NCBI GenBank assembly: GCA_964020155.1
Contig: OZ026559.1
Coordinates: 1,817,845-1,881,844, forward strand
Source: Chondrilla cf. caribensis
Lineage: Eukaryota > Porifera > Demospongiae > Chondrillida > Chondrillidae
Direction of reading: 5' to 3'
DNA length: 64,000 nt
The notes beneath the pieces are model-generated. The model saw only the letters and a program-made list of their open reading frames with translations, ran no database searches and was not told where the DNA came from. Shown here piece by piece: positions 36,985 through 49,300 of the stretch. The position numbers and the translations under genes are program-made. Positions within the stretch are counted from its first letter, which is position 1; every line of letters begins with the position of its first letter.

Positions 36985-39115
36985 CTGGAACAAATATCAG
37001 CTTGACATGTCCCCTCTGCCATGAGCTACCCAAGAAGGTAATTAGCTATAGCATAGCATCTTATTCCTATTCTCTCCCATACATTGATAATATTAACCAC
37101 CTCAGAATAACCCAGGGTCATAGACAAGGTCACACAGGGAGATGGGAAGTGTTTAAAAATTTAGATCTATTTACCAGCTATGTGTCAAAAATATATTAGC
37201 TTGACACACCCCCTCTGCCATGAGTTGCGCAATAAGACAATTTGCATTTTTATTCCTATTCCCTCCCATACATTGATAATAATTAAGCACCTCAGTATAA
37301 ACCTAACTTCATAGGCTACATATATGGAGATAGGAAGTGTTTCAAAGCTTAGACCAATTTACCAGCTGTGTGTAGAAAAAATATCAGCTTGACACACCCC
37401 CTCTGCCATGAGTTACGCAATTAGACAATTTGCATTTTTATTCCTATTCTCTCCCATACATTGATAATAATTAAACACCTCAGTATAAACCTAGCTTCAC
37501 AGGCCACATATATGGAGATGGGAAGTGTTTCAAAGGTTACACTAATTTACCAGTTGTGTGTAGAAAAAATATCAGCTTGACACACTCCGTCTGCCATGAG
37601 TTACGCAATAAGACAATTTGCATTTTTATTCCTATTCTCTCCCATACATTGATAATAATTAAGCACCTCAGAATAAACCTAGCTTCACAGGCTACATATA
37701 TGGAGATGGGAAGTGTTTGAAAGGTTAGACCAATTTACCAGCTGTGTGTAGAAAAAATATCAGCTTAACACACCCCCTCCGCCATGAGTTATGCAATAAG
37801 ACAATTAGCATTTTATTACTATTCTCTCCCATACATTGATAATAATTAACCACCTCAGAATAAACCTAGGTTTACAGGCCACATATATGGAGATGGGAAG
37901 TGTTTCAAAGTTTAGACCAATTTACCAGCTGTGTGTAGAAAAAATATCAGCTTGACACACCCCCTCTGCCATGAGTTATGCAATAAGACAATTTGCATTT
38001 TTATTCCTATTCTCTCCCATACATTGATAATAATTAAACACCTCAGAATAAACCCAGGTTTACAGTCCACATATATGGAGATGGGAAGTGGTTCAAAGCT
38101 TAGACCACTTTACCAGCTGTGTGTAGAAAAAATATCAGCTTGACACACCCCCTCTGCCATGAGTCACGCAATAAGACAATTTGCATTTTCATTCCTATTC
38201 TCTCCCATACATTGATAATAATTAAGCACCTCAGAATAAACCTAGCTTCAAAGGTCACATATATAGAGATGGGAAGCGTTTCAAAGGTTAGACCAATTTA
38301 CCAGCTGTGTGTAGAAAAAATATCAGCTTGACTCACCCCCTCTGCCATGAGTTACGCAATAAGACAATTTGCATTTTTATTCCTATTCTCTCCCATACAT
38401 TGATAATAATTAAGCACCTCAGAATAAACCTAGCTTCAAAGGTCACATATATAGAGATGGGAAGTGTTTCAAAGCTTAGACCAATTTACCAGCTGTGTGT
38501 AGAAAAAATATCAGCTTGACACGCCCCCTCTGCCATGAGTTACGCAATAAGACAATTTGCATTTTTATTCCTATTCTCTACCATACATTGGTAATAATTA
38601 GCCATCTCAGAATAAACCTAGGTTTACAGGCCACATATATGGAGATGGGAAGTGTTTCAAAGTTTAGATCAATTTACCACCTGTGTGTAGAAAAATATCC
38701 ACTTGACACGCCCCCTCTGCCATGATTTACGTAATAAGGAAATTTGCATTTTTATTCCTATTCTCTCCCATACATTGAATATATAAACCACCTCAGAATA
38801 AACCTAGGTTTACAGGCCATGTATATGGAGATGGGAAGTGTTACAAAGTTTAAATCAATTTACCAACTATGTGTATAAAAATATCAGCTTGACACACACC
38901 CTCTGCCATGCGTTATACAATAAGAAAATTTGCATTTTTATTCCAATTCTCTCCCGTGCATTGTTGATATCAACCACCTCAGAATTAACCCAACCCAGTG
39001 TCACAGACCATGTATAGGGTGTAGATGGGGAGTGTTTCAAAGTTTGGATTAATTGACTAGCTTGGCATGAACAAAATATCAGCTTGACACCCCCTTTACC
39101 ATGACCTATGCAAGA
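36985..39115. repeat. 188-bp satellite array of unit B, about 12 copies
   Basis: Spacing is exactly 188 bp for the central copies (marker GTGTGTAGAAAAAATATCAG at 37931, 38119, 38307 and 38495). Units at both ends are diverged, the usual pattern for arrays kept uniform by unequal exchange. Confidence 0.94.
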
Positions 39116-40130
39116 AGGTATTTATGTAGCATTTTATCCCTATTCTCTGAATAACAAGGTATACAACACCTCCATTGGTATGTACTACTTACAATAGTAT
39201 ACAACTGTACTTCTGTATGTATGTACTTTAGCATATTCCAATGATAAGTGACGTGTGACGAGACCTTGTGGTGACCATCCGGCTTTTACTGATTTGAATT
39301 TGGACTCTTATTTAATGTATGGAAGCCTTCAGCCTTGAAGGCTACATTTCAAGACATCCACAATAAATAAATCAATACAACAGTTTAACACATACACAAA
39401 AAGATTGCAGACAATGTCTAATAATTACATAGAAAAGTTTTAATTCAGTGTTCATTAGCCTTGGTCCTCTCTTTGTGTCTTCCCATGTGTGGGCAGAGGT
39501 GCAAGGGAAAATTTATCATCGTGCATGAACAGTCATAATTTATCACTACTGCCAGGATTTGAACCAGGAGGCGACCATTTGGTACAACTATCATCCTCCT
39601 CATCAGCTAACTGCACTCCCTCCAATCATGTGTATGTGCATGCTTCTCAGCAAATGTAGTATATTCACACTCTATATTATATGATTCTCTGTATGTTTAT
39701 TACATATGCTATTTAATATATAGAGATAAATGTAATATAAAATTAATAATATCGTATGGTTTATGTAGTGTATATGTTAGCATTGCATACAAGCATAATT
39801 AATTATATGTACAAGTCTTAAAAATTAAAATATTATTACACATTGTATCACATGCATAATTGTACCATATTATTATAGCAATTTATCTGAATTATATAAT
39901 CATAATAATAATAATAATAAAAACAAATCAGTCAATGTCATGATAACAGGTAGGAGTTTGTAAATGTGTTCACAAACTATAAAACAGCAAATCATGGACA
40001 ATAATATTATAATAATTATTAAATGCAACAAAACACATGTACAACCCTCTGTACATGTAGATATACATAATTATTATGTACACTAGATGGTAGATATAAT
40101 ATATACATACACAGGTACACTGGTAGGTAC
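39116..40130. other. Spacer shared with the right end of unit C
   Basis: Matches 60330-61130 closely and has no counterpart in unit A. It contains a candidate tRNA-related SINE on the minus strand. The remainder is AT-rich with no gene. Confidence 0.5.
39470..39640 (-). mobile_element. Candidate tRNA-derived SINE
   Basis: On the minus strand a box-A-like TGCAGTTAGCTGATG (39601-39615) is followed about 36 bp later by a good box B, GGTTCAAATCC (39555-39565). This is the spacing of an RNA polymerase III type 2 promoter. The flanks do not fold into an evident tRNA acceptor stem. A second copy is at 60650-60860. Confidence 0.4.
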
Positions 40131-40136
40131 ATACCG

Positions 40137-40266
40137 TATATGCTTTAACTTTCGCAGGGTTAAATTCTTGTCATTTTCAAGGATCAGTAGCCATTACATC
40201 ACAAACCGTGAAAGTGAAAATGCTAAAATCACGAAAAGTTTAACCCTGCAAAAGTTAAAGTATATA
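40137..40266. mobile_element. Small palindromic MITE-like element
   Basis: The outer 28 bp (40137-40164 and 40239-40266) are inverted copies with two mismatches, starting TATATGCTTTAACTTTCGCA. Both sides carry a similar ACAGGTACA-x-TGG stretch. It is too short to code; it could be a MITE or a hairpin. Confidence 0.55.
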
Positions 40267-40643
40267 CATATGTACAGGTACATTGGAAGGCATAAATGCA
40301 TTAAACAGGGTTTCATTCAGAGAGAGGGCCATTCATCCCCTTGTCACATTGAGGTTTATTCAACATTTCACTTCAATGGACTCAATAAATGGAACACACA
40401 CGCTCCCAACATAAATTGGAAATAGTGTAGTTTACCCTCCTCCTTCCACAACGCACTGCTAACATGTACTGTAGATCTGTATCACATCTTTCACACTAAA
40501 ATGTATTAAAATTTCATTTCAATACCCTACAACAGTTATTCCATAGAGAATATGATGCACACACCTGTACAAGTGTATACATCTTATGTGGATGTGTACA
40601 AGACACACCTACACCCACAACACTCATGCATACATGCACACAC

Positions 40644-40704
<61 letters not shown>

Positions 40705-40717
40705 ACACACACTTGTA

Positions 40718-40752
<35 letters not shown>

Positions 40753-41680
40753 TTGGTATTTATTCTTAAGTATCTAGTTCTCTGACTCACTCATACTAGA
40801 TCTATATAGACGTTGGAATAAATGTAGCACAGTGGTCATACGTATCTCACTGCTCATACTGTGCTTCAGTTCTCAGATATTTGCTGGATCCACCAAAAGT
40901 AACCTTCTGAGCAGAGTTCCAAGTTAGAAATATATTATGAACCTGCATCATATTTGATCATATATACTGAGATACGTACATCAACATTTGAAGATTCAGT
41001 TGAAAGTTATGTTTTGTACGCTTACAATTTCATGCCCCTGTCATCAACAGTCTTATTGTAACATAGTTGTAGGGATGACCCTACATCTTAATAGTTGGGC
41101 AGTTGGATGGAAGCCACATAGGTTACACACATCAGGTGTTGTCTGTCTCATGTAATGTGTATGAAATCAATTACCAAGGTATGCAAGTATCTTATACTAA
41201 AAACAACATGGTAACATTGCATTATGGAACGGATGCCTTTAAACATTGATAATGATGAGCTACAGATAAGTGTCTACCACTGGTCAAAATAATTATGGTG
41301 ATACAGTTGAGACAAATTCGAATCAATAGCTGAGAAAAATTGCATGAGTGTCTCAAATCACCTCATTGTACCCTTAGGCTATATGACATCATTTTAGAAT
41401 ACTGAACTTACATTTACTTTACATATTGATGAAAATTGTAGCTCTTATCCAGCTATATCAAACAATACAAGCAAACCACGATGATGTTAAAATCTGAATT
41501 TATGCTCGTTTAATGATCAGTCAAGACGAACTCCCTCGTCTTGACCTCCATTGGTTCAATTTAATTGTAGCTCACTCTCTTACAGTGTTCTCCCGCAAGC
41601 TACAAAAACACTCCGGGTTCCCAAACCGAATGACTGTAACGTGTAATAAACTGTGTTGTACTCCAACAACTATAAGAATA
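40267..41680. other. Spacer with CA repeats before unit C
   Basis: Two CA arrays lie at about 40645-40700 and 40721-40750. The rest has no similarity to the other units until about 41681, where the upstream block of gene C begins to match 18415 onward. No gene is recognised; a 90-codon ORF at 41513 crosses that boundary and has no domain. Confidence 0.4.
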
Positions 41681-41905
41681 AAGGTGCTCTTGAATTGGAA
41701 TAAGGAACCTATGACGACATATGATGTGTGCCCGACGTCATTCCCACGTGATAACGCATTCCTCCGTCAAGATTATGTAGTTTAGTCTGGCTTCTTGACT
41801 CGGAGACGAATCAATACGAGTTGACGTATTCTAATCGAGGTGGGTCAAGTTACTTAAAAGTTATCAGTTGATTTTCACTGAATTGCTATATATTTTCTTC
41901 CAAAG

Positions 41906-42001
41906 GACCCCGGTGAACTCCACCGCTCACCCGAAGTTATAGCGATTTGTCCTGATCCCTACCCTGACTATACCACTCATCGTTTGGAATATTCCTTCCA
42001 G
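41906..42001 (+). promoter_or_regulatory. Candidate noncoding first exon of gene C
   Basis: Counterpart of 18932-19029, with acceptor-like TTCTTCCAAAG and donor GTAATT. It is conserved between units B and C although flanking DNA has changed, and it lies about 1.3 kb before the acceptor TCCTCATTATAG at the gene C start. The stretch 42002-43382 is AT-rich and has no other gene. Confidence 0.25.
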
Positions 42002-43382
42002 GTAATTTACATATTCTGCTATGCATGAATGATCCTGCTGTGTAGTGCATGTATTATAGCCAACATGAGTTATGATGGCGATTTTATTGTCATTTACAAT
42101 TAAGTCGAATAGCCTAAGGGGATATTATGAAAAGATTTAGCATATTAAGAAAAGATTGTAAAAAATGGGCTGGAAACGAGTGAGGCCCCATTTTGTGTTC
42201 AACACCCCACACAACTCCTGGGTCATATAGAGGAGAGGTTAGCATCATTAGAATCACAAATATCTTTCGCATACTCAATACTATAATATAAATTCACTGT
42301 TGCTGTTACACATGGGAATGCATATTATATGCATGTCATACAGGACATTGCAATGAAAACAGTTACAGGAACATCTGAAAAATTCCCAACACTTGAAAAC
42401 ACTGCCTTGTTGATTGAGTTGCACGTAACTACGGGGACTAGATATGTGGGGTTCTACTGTATGTAAAATTACATGTATTAACAGTGTGTGTGATCAATTA
42501 TTTCATAAGCAAATTTGACATAATATAATGGTATTAATGGAATTTGAAATAAATAGTAAATAAGGATGGAAGTGATATGTGCCACTAACTTCAAATCAGA
42601 AGTGACAGAGTTTGCACCCAAGCCGGCCTGGAAAGAGACAGCATTCCCTATGTTATTTATTCCTTGTCTATTATTATAATAAATAATAATTTATGTATTG
42701 CATATATAATATTCATCACATTATTCCAACATTATTTACTCCAAAAATATCTTAATTTAGGGATCCACTTTTTGTTATTAGTTTTTAGTGAAATTAGTAT
42801 AAGTTAGTTTTTTTCTTTATGTTACTTAATAATTCATCCATTGCTAATTAAATTTAAAAATATATTATTATGTTCTCTATTATTAGAATTCTTAATTAAT
42901 GTGTAATTATATTGTGGTATAGGCTATAATATTATACTAATATCAATAATATTAGTAATAAAATTTATATACTCAATATGCCTACTAATATAGTACTGAT
43001 ATACAATGCAAAAACAGATGAAGAGAGCAGTGAGCTGTCGAAAAGTTTGCATTGAATAATCATTTGGCTAGTGAATTGCATTTATTTTTTCCTACTAATA
43101 TAGTTATTAAAAATCCAAAAGTCATTTTAATGATCATAGTTGCAGTATAATGTTTACTTGATCGAATCATGAGTGCAATGTATAATATAATATTATGCGT
43201 ATATTGTAATATATGTAAAATTGACTAATTTACCCATTTCAAACAGAAATCTAATCAGAATACATTTACTATAATATTATGTGTAGTGTATTGATTTCAT
43301 GGGATTATAATAATGGATAATAATTATGTGATTTTTTTTTCCTCATTATAGGACTAATATTTCCAGATGAGAGTTCCCGACA

Positions 43383-46300
43383 ATGCAGTCTGTTAAGTCT
43401 GATCTCCAGTCTATTTTTCATCAATATGATGACATACTGGAATTGTTCTTTCAAGGAGATGTCAGTTCTTTTGATATAAATGCACGTGACTCCCATGGAA
43501 AGACTCTTCTTCACCATGCTTGTGAGTATGGATTGACTGAGGAAGTGTCAATTCTACTAGCCAATGATGCCCAGGCAGACATATGTGACGAAAAGGGCTA
43601 TACACCTCTTCACTATGCATGCCAGAACAATCAAATAAATTATGATATATGTAAGATTGTGATACAGAGACACCCATATTTAATACTACCATTAACTCAA
43701 GGTGGTAGTGGATCCGGATCTACTGTTACTTCTCAAGACGAGTGCAGTAGAACAATCCTTCATTACGCATGCATTCATGGTGATTTTGATGTAGTAGATA
43801 ATCTGCTAAAAGGTGGTGCTGATCCTTGTGTTCAGGACATCTATGGCAACAACCCTATGCACTATGCTTGTACATATGGTCACCTCAAGTGCATCCAGTG
43901 TTTTACAACAAACCGCCAAAATCCCTTTGAAATCCTGCAAGTCTCCAACATGGCTTGTTGCACACCTGTCTCTATGAAAACCAGCAGCGGTGGAACAATC
44001 TTGCATGTGGCCTGTGCCCAAGGTGACATTGTCACAGTAAAAATACTTCTCAAAGCAGGTGCTGATCCCAATGTAACAGATGAGTTTGGTTTCACACCAC
44101 TTATGAGGGCAGTAGTGAGCACTAGCAAGTCTGATATCACCACTAATGTGGTTCATTCCATCATTACTGCTCTTTGTAATAACAACTGCAATGTAAATGC
44201 AGAATTTGTACCTTCAAAACCATCTGATTATTTTGAGGGTTCCACTGCTCTGCACATGGCCATTGATACAAAATGGATAAATAATCGATTGTGTGTACGG
44301 GCATTAGTTGATAATGGTGCTGCACTGGATGCAAGAGATGTACATGGTCGTACTCCTCTTCACATTGCTAGTATGCGGGGACACCACCATTTGATCAAAC
44401 TACTAGCGTCTTCTCCAGAGTCTTTCCATATCAAAGATAATGATGGCTGTACACCTCTACACTACGCCTGCAAGAACTCTCACGTTAAATGTGTCAGAGA
44501 GTTTCTGGTCCAACCTCCAGATGTCATTAGTGATCTAATGGAAGTTGCTAATAATGATGGTACTACACCTCTTTCTGTAAGAACAGGCAGTGGTGGAACA
44601 ATCTTACATGTTGCCTGCGAAAAAGGAGACATTAATCTAGCAAAGAAGCTTCTGGAGGCTGGTGCTGATCCCAATGTAACAGATGAGTTTGGTTTTACAC
44701 CACTCATGAGGGCAGTAGTGAGCACTAACAAGTCTGGTATTACCACTAATGTGGTTTCTTCCATCATTACTGCTCTTTGTAACAGCAAATGCAATGTAAA
44801 TGCACCATTTGTACCCTCAAAACCATCTGACTCAAATGTACATTATTGTGAGGGATCTACTGCTCTGCACATGGCTAGTGATACAAAATGGATAAATAAT
44901 CGATTGTGTGTACAGGCATTAGTTGATAATGGTGCTGCACTGGATGCAAGAGATGTACATGGTCGTTCTCCTCTTCACATTGCTAGTATTCGGAGAAACC
45001 ACAGATTGATCGAACTACTAGCTCCCTCTCCAGAGTCTGTCCACTTCAAAGATAATGATGGCTGTACACCTCTATACTATGCCTGCAAACATTCTCACTT
45101 TGAATGTATCCAAGCATTCTTTGTCCAGTGTCCAGATGTCATCAGTAATCTAATGAAGGTTGCTAATAATGAAGGTACTACACCTCTTTCTGTAAGAACA
45201 GGCAGTGGTGGAACAATCTTACATGTTGCCTGTGAAAAAGGAGACATTAATCTAGCAAAGAAGCTTCTCGATGTTGGTGCTGATCCCAATGTAACAGATG
45301 AGTTTGGTTTCACACCACTCATGAGGGCAGTAGTGAGCACTAACAAGTCTGGTATTACCACTAATGTGGTATCTTCCATCATTACTGCTCTTTGTAACAG
45401 CAAATGCAATGTAAATGCACCATTTGTACCCTCAAAGCCATCTGACTCAAATGTACATTATTGTGAGGGTTCTACTGCCCTGCACATGGCTAGTGATGTA
45501 TTGATAAGTATTCGTTTGTGTGTACAGGCATTAGTTGATAATGGTGCTGCAGTGGACGCAAGAAATGTACATGGTCGTACTCCTCTTCACATTGCTAGTA
45601 TGCGGGGACACCACAGATTGATCAAACTACTAGCTCCCTCTCCAGAGTCTGTCCACTTCAAAGATAATGATGGCTGTACACCTCTATACTATGCCTGTAA
45701 GAACTCCGACCATGAATGTGTTGGAGAGTTTATGGTCCAGATTCCAGGTGTTGTTTGTGATTTGATGAAGGTCGCCAATAAATATGGTGCCTCACCTTTG
45801 TCTGTACGAGGGCATAATGATCAAACAATCCTACATGTTGCCTGTAAGAAAGGAGATCTTTCTATAGTTAAGAAGGTTCTTGAAGCGGGTGCTGATCCTA
45901 TCATAACAGATAGATTTGGCTATACACCTCTACACTATGCCTGTGAAAACTCTCACCTTGAATGTTTCAGAGAGTTTATGGTCCAGACTCCAGATGTTTT
46001 TTGTGATTTGATGAAGGTTGCCAATAATTTTGGTGCAACCCCTTTTTCTGTTCGAGCAGATAATAATCAAACAATCCTACATGTTGCCTGCACGAAAGGA
46101 GATCTTTCTATAGTTAAGAAGCTTCTTGAAGCCGGTGCTGATCCTAACTCACGTGACGGAAGCACTTTCACACCACTTATGCTTGCTGTGCAGCATATTG
46201 ATGATGTAAAGGCTGCAGATATCATTGGTATTCTCTGTGAATTTAAATGCAATGTAAATATTCAAGAATTGTCATTTTCAAGGTCTGTAACAGCTCTTCA

Positions 46301-49300
46301 TCTTGCCTGTGACTTAGGCAAGGAAAAGTGTGTAGAAATGCTGATAGCCAAAGAAGCCAATGTACTTGTAAGAACTCAAGATGGGTTGACACCACTTCAC
46401 CTAGCTTGTAAGCATGGATATCACACCTTAATAAGTTTTCTGATCACTGAAGGAACTTTAGAAGCTTGCGATTACATTAGAGGTTGGACACCTCTTCAGT
46501 ATGCCTGTAAGTGTAATCACATTGAATGTGCAAGAAGGATTGTGGTCGGATTCTCAAAACTACTTCTCCAAACCCACATTAAATATAACCTTACTTTTCA
46601 TACCCTGAGAGATCAAGATGGTAGAACCATTCTCCATCATGCATGTTTGAGAAATGACATACAGTTTGTGGAGAACCTTCTCAACCTTGGTGCAGATCCA
46701 AATGTACAGGATACCAATGGTGTTACACCTTTAATGTCTGCTCTACTGTATCATGGTAGTAATGTAGACATGAATCTATTGTCACTTTTGTTGTCTCTGG
46801 TCTGGGAACCAGACATCAAAGACAACAGAGGACGTACAGCACTCCATTATTCGGCCAAGTGTGATGATATTCAGATACCATTGATGCTCATTTTAGCTGG
46901 ATGTGATGTAACAGCAGTTGATAATTATGGACAAACATTCTCTGATTTGTTATCAAAAGAGTCACTTGGACTCATAAACAAACAACTTTTGAGGATTGAT
47001 CGTCGGCAGATCATTTGTGTTGTAGGATATCCAAAATGTGGGAAGACTACTATTATTGCAGCTTTTCAACAGGCTCAACAAAACCGTGGTACATTTCAAA
47101 GATTCACCTCACGTCTGAAGTTCAAAACAAAAGTAACTGTTGCTAACAGTCGAACTGCTGGGATAGACACTAAAGTGATTACTACTAAAAAGCTGGGAAG
47201 CTTAATCTTCTTTGACTTTGCTGGCCAATCTGAGTACTATGTTTCACACTTAGCATTCCTTGAAAGTGCATTATCAGCCAAAGGATCTACAATCACATTC
47301 ATAATGATGGTTGACCTGAGATGTTCCGAAGAAGACAGAATAGCACAGTGCAAGGAATGGCTGTTCCCAATAAAGAGCATTTCAAAAGACCACAATATGC
47401 TGAACGTGATACTGATAGGCAGCCACCTTGATCAGGTAGGATCAGTATCCACATCAACCTCATCATTACAGGATACTCTGAAGGAGCTCAAGAGAACATT
47501 GGGTACACCTCAGATGCAGTTTATTGATTGCTGGGGGATGGATTGTCGTCAGTTGTCATCAAATGGGATGACAATACTACAAAATTATTTGCAATCAACT
47601 CATCCTGTCCATAGTACATCAGATGCAGCAAGCCAGGTCCCCCTCGGAGCCTGTTTACTGTTTGCCAGACTGAAGAAGTCTGAGAATCCTCCACTTGCCA
47701 TCACACCTTCCAAGATCATTGACAAACTGAAGGATGGACGTCCTCCATTTCCTTTGACAGTGAAGTACATTGACAGCTGTTGTCAAGACCTTGCTGCATC
47801 AGGCCTAGTCCTGTACATTCCCAACAGAGAAGATGCTGAGGAGAGCTGGTTGATTCTTGAGATGGAAGAGATCCTCAGTCGTATTCACGGCAAACTGTTT
47901 GCACCTGATTCAGCAGAGTTTCCAATGCACCACAAGAATCTTGCTAACCAGTTTGGACTGGTTCATGAAGAAGAACTTACATTAGCCTTTAAAGACAGAC
48001 CTCTTAATCCTGAAATGATTCAAAAGCTTTTAACGGCCATGGAATTCTGTCATCCTGTAGACAGTTCACTGATGACAGAAGGAATATTGGATGTCTTCTC
48101 TAAGTTTTCACATGATTTATGTGGAAATTTGCTATTTTTCCCTTTCCTCGTAAAAGCCAATGAGGGGTCATTCGTCCCATCTACAGAATCTGATATCCCA
48201 GGAGATGATTGTCATCGGTTTTGTTGGGAGCTGAGCACAGTGAAGCCTCACTTCCTTCATCCTAGATTCCAACAGGCTATGTTCATCAGACTGGCTTGTA
48301 ACCATGTACAGAAACACAAGTCAGATCTCTCTACAGTTGAGGAACACAGCTGCACTGTCAGCAAGAATGCCATGTCCTGGAGCACTATCCATGGTGTAGA
48401 TGTCTGCATACAGATCATGCACAAGTCTACAATCAAGGTGCTGGCTAAGAGTAGACCAGGAGTGAAGGTGTCCTCATTGATGGAGATGTTTTCAAGTGTA
48501 GTCAGTGATGTCCTCACAGTACGAGCTAACCACGCTCCAGGTGTGGATGCCTACTCTGTATTTCGTGTGATGGAGAAGGGCACTCCAGGAGAACACACTG
48601 TACCAGTCTCCTCAATCATTGATGTTGTCAAAGGTGGTGGAATGTTTGTTAACTCCAGAGAATGTCCACCTAAGCTGGTTTTATTGACAGACCTCTTTCT
48701 CAACTGGGAAATATCAGTGACACTGCTGGAGAAGATAGTGTCAATTTCTGAAATAAATCACGATCCTCAGTCTACGGCAGAAGATGTTAGTAAAGACACC
48801 CACGGTGGACCTGTGATGATTGACAGCCATTATCATGAAAGTGAGCTTCAGTTTTCATTTTTATTCCCATGATTTATTTAATTATTTATTTTAATATTGA
48901 TAGACTAGGACTATTTAATTTTCTTTGTCCGATTGAGATTGAAGTTGTTAATGTTAGCTTATAATGTTTCAATTTCCCACCTCTCCATGCAGGTCAGAAG
49001 CTCTTGCTGTCAGATGTATATTCAGTTTTAACTACTGAAGAGGTAGTGGCATCCAAATGGAAGCTCTTTGCTCAGTGCTTGAAAGTTGAAAGGGATTTTA
49101 TTCAGGTTATTGAAGAAGCATGTCTAGACTCTTGCAGCAGGTTCTATGGGCATGGAATTTTAAAAGAATGTCTTTATCGTGTACTTGAAGAGTGGTTATG
49201 TGAAGAGGAAGGCACAGGTGACCTCCCTCGCACTTGGGACACTATTGTAACTGCTTTGGAGAGTTGCAGCATTTCCACTTTAGCTGAGAGTCTAAGAAAA

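Noticed and set aside
39555..39615. A functional tRNA gene on the minus strand
   Set aside because: Box A and box B are present, but I cannot fold an acceptor stem or anticodon arm, so only a tRNA-derived repeat is proposed.
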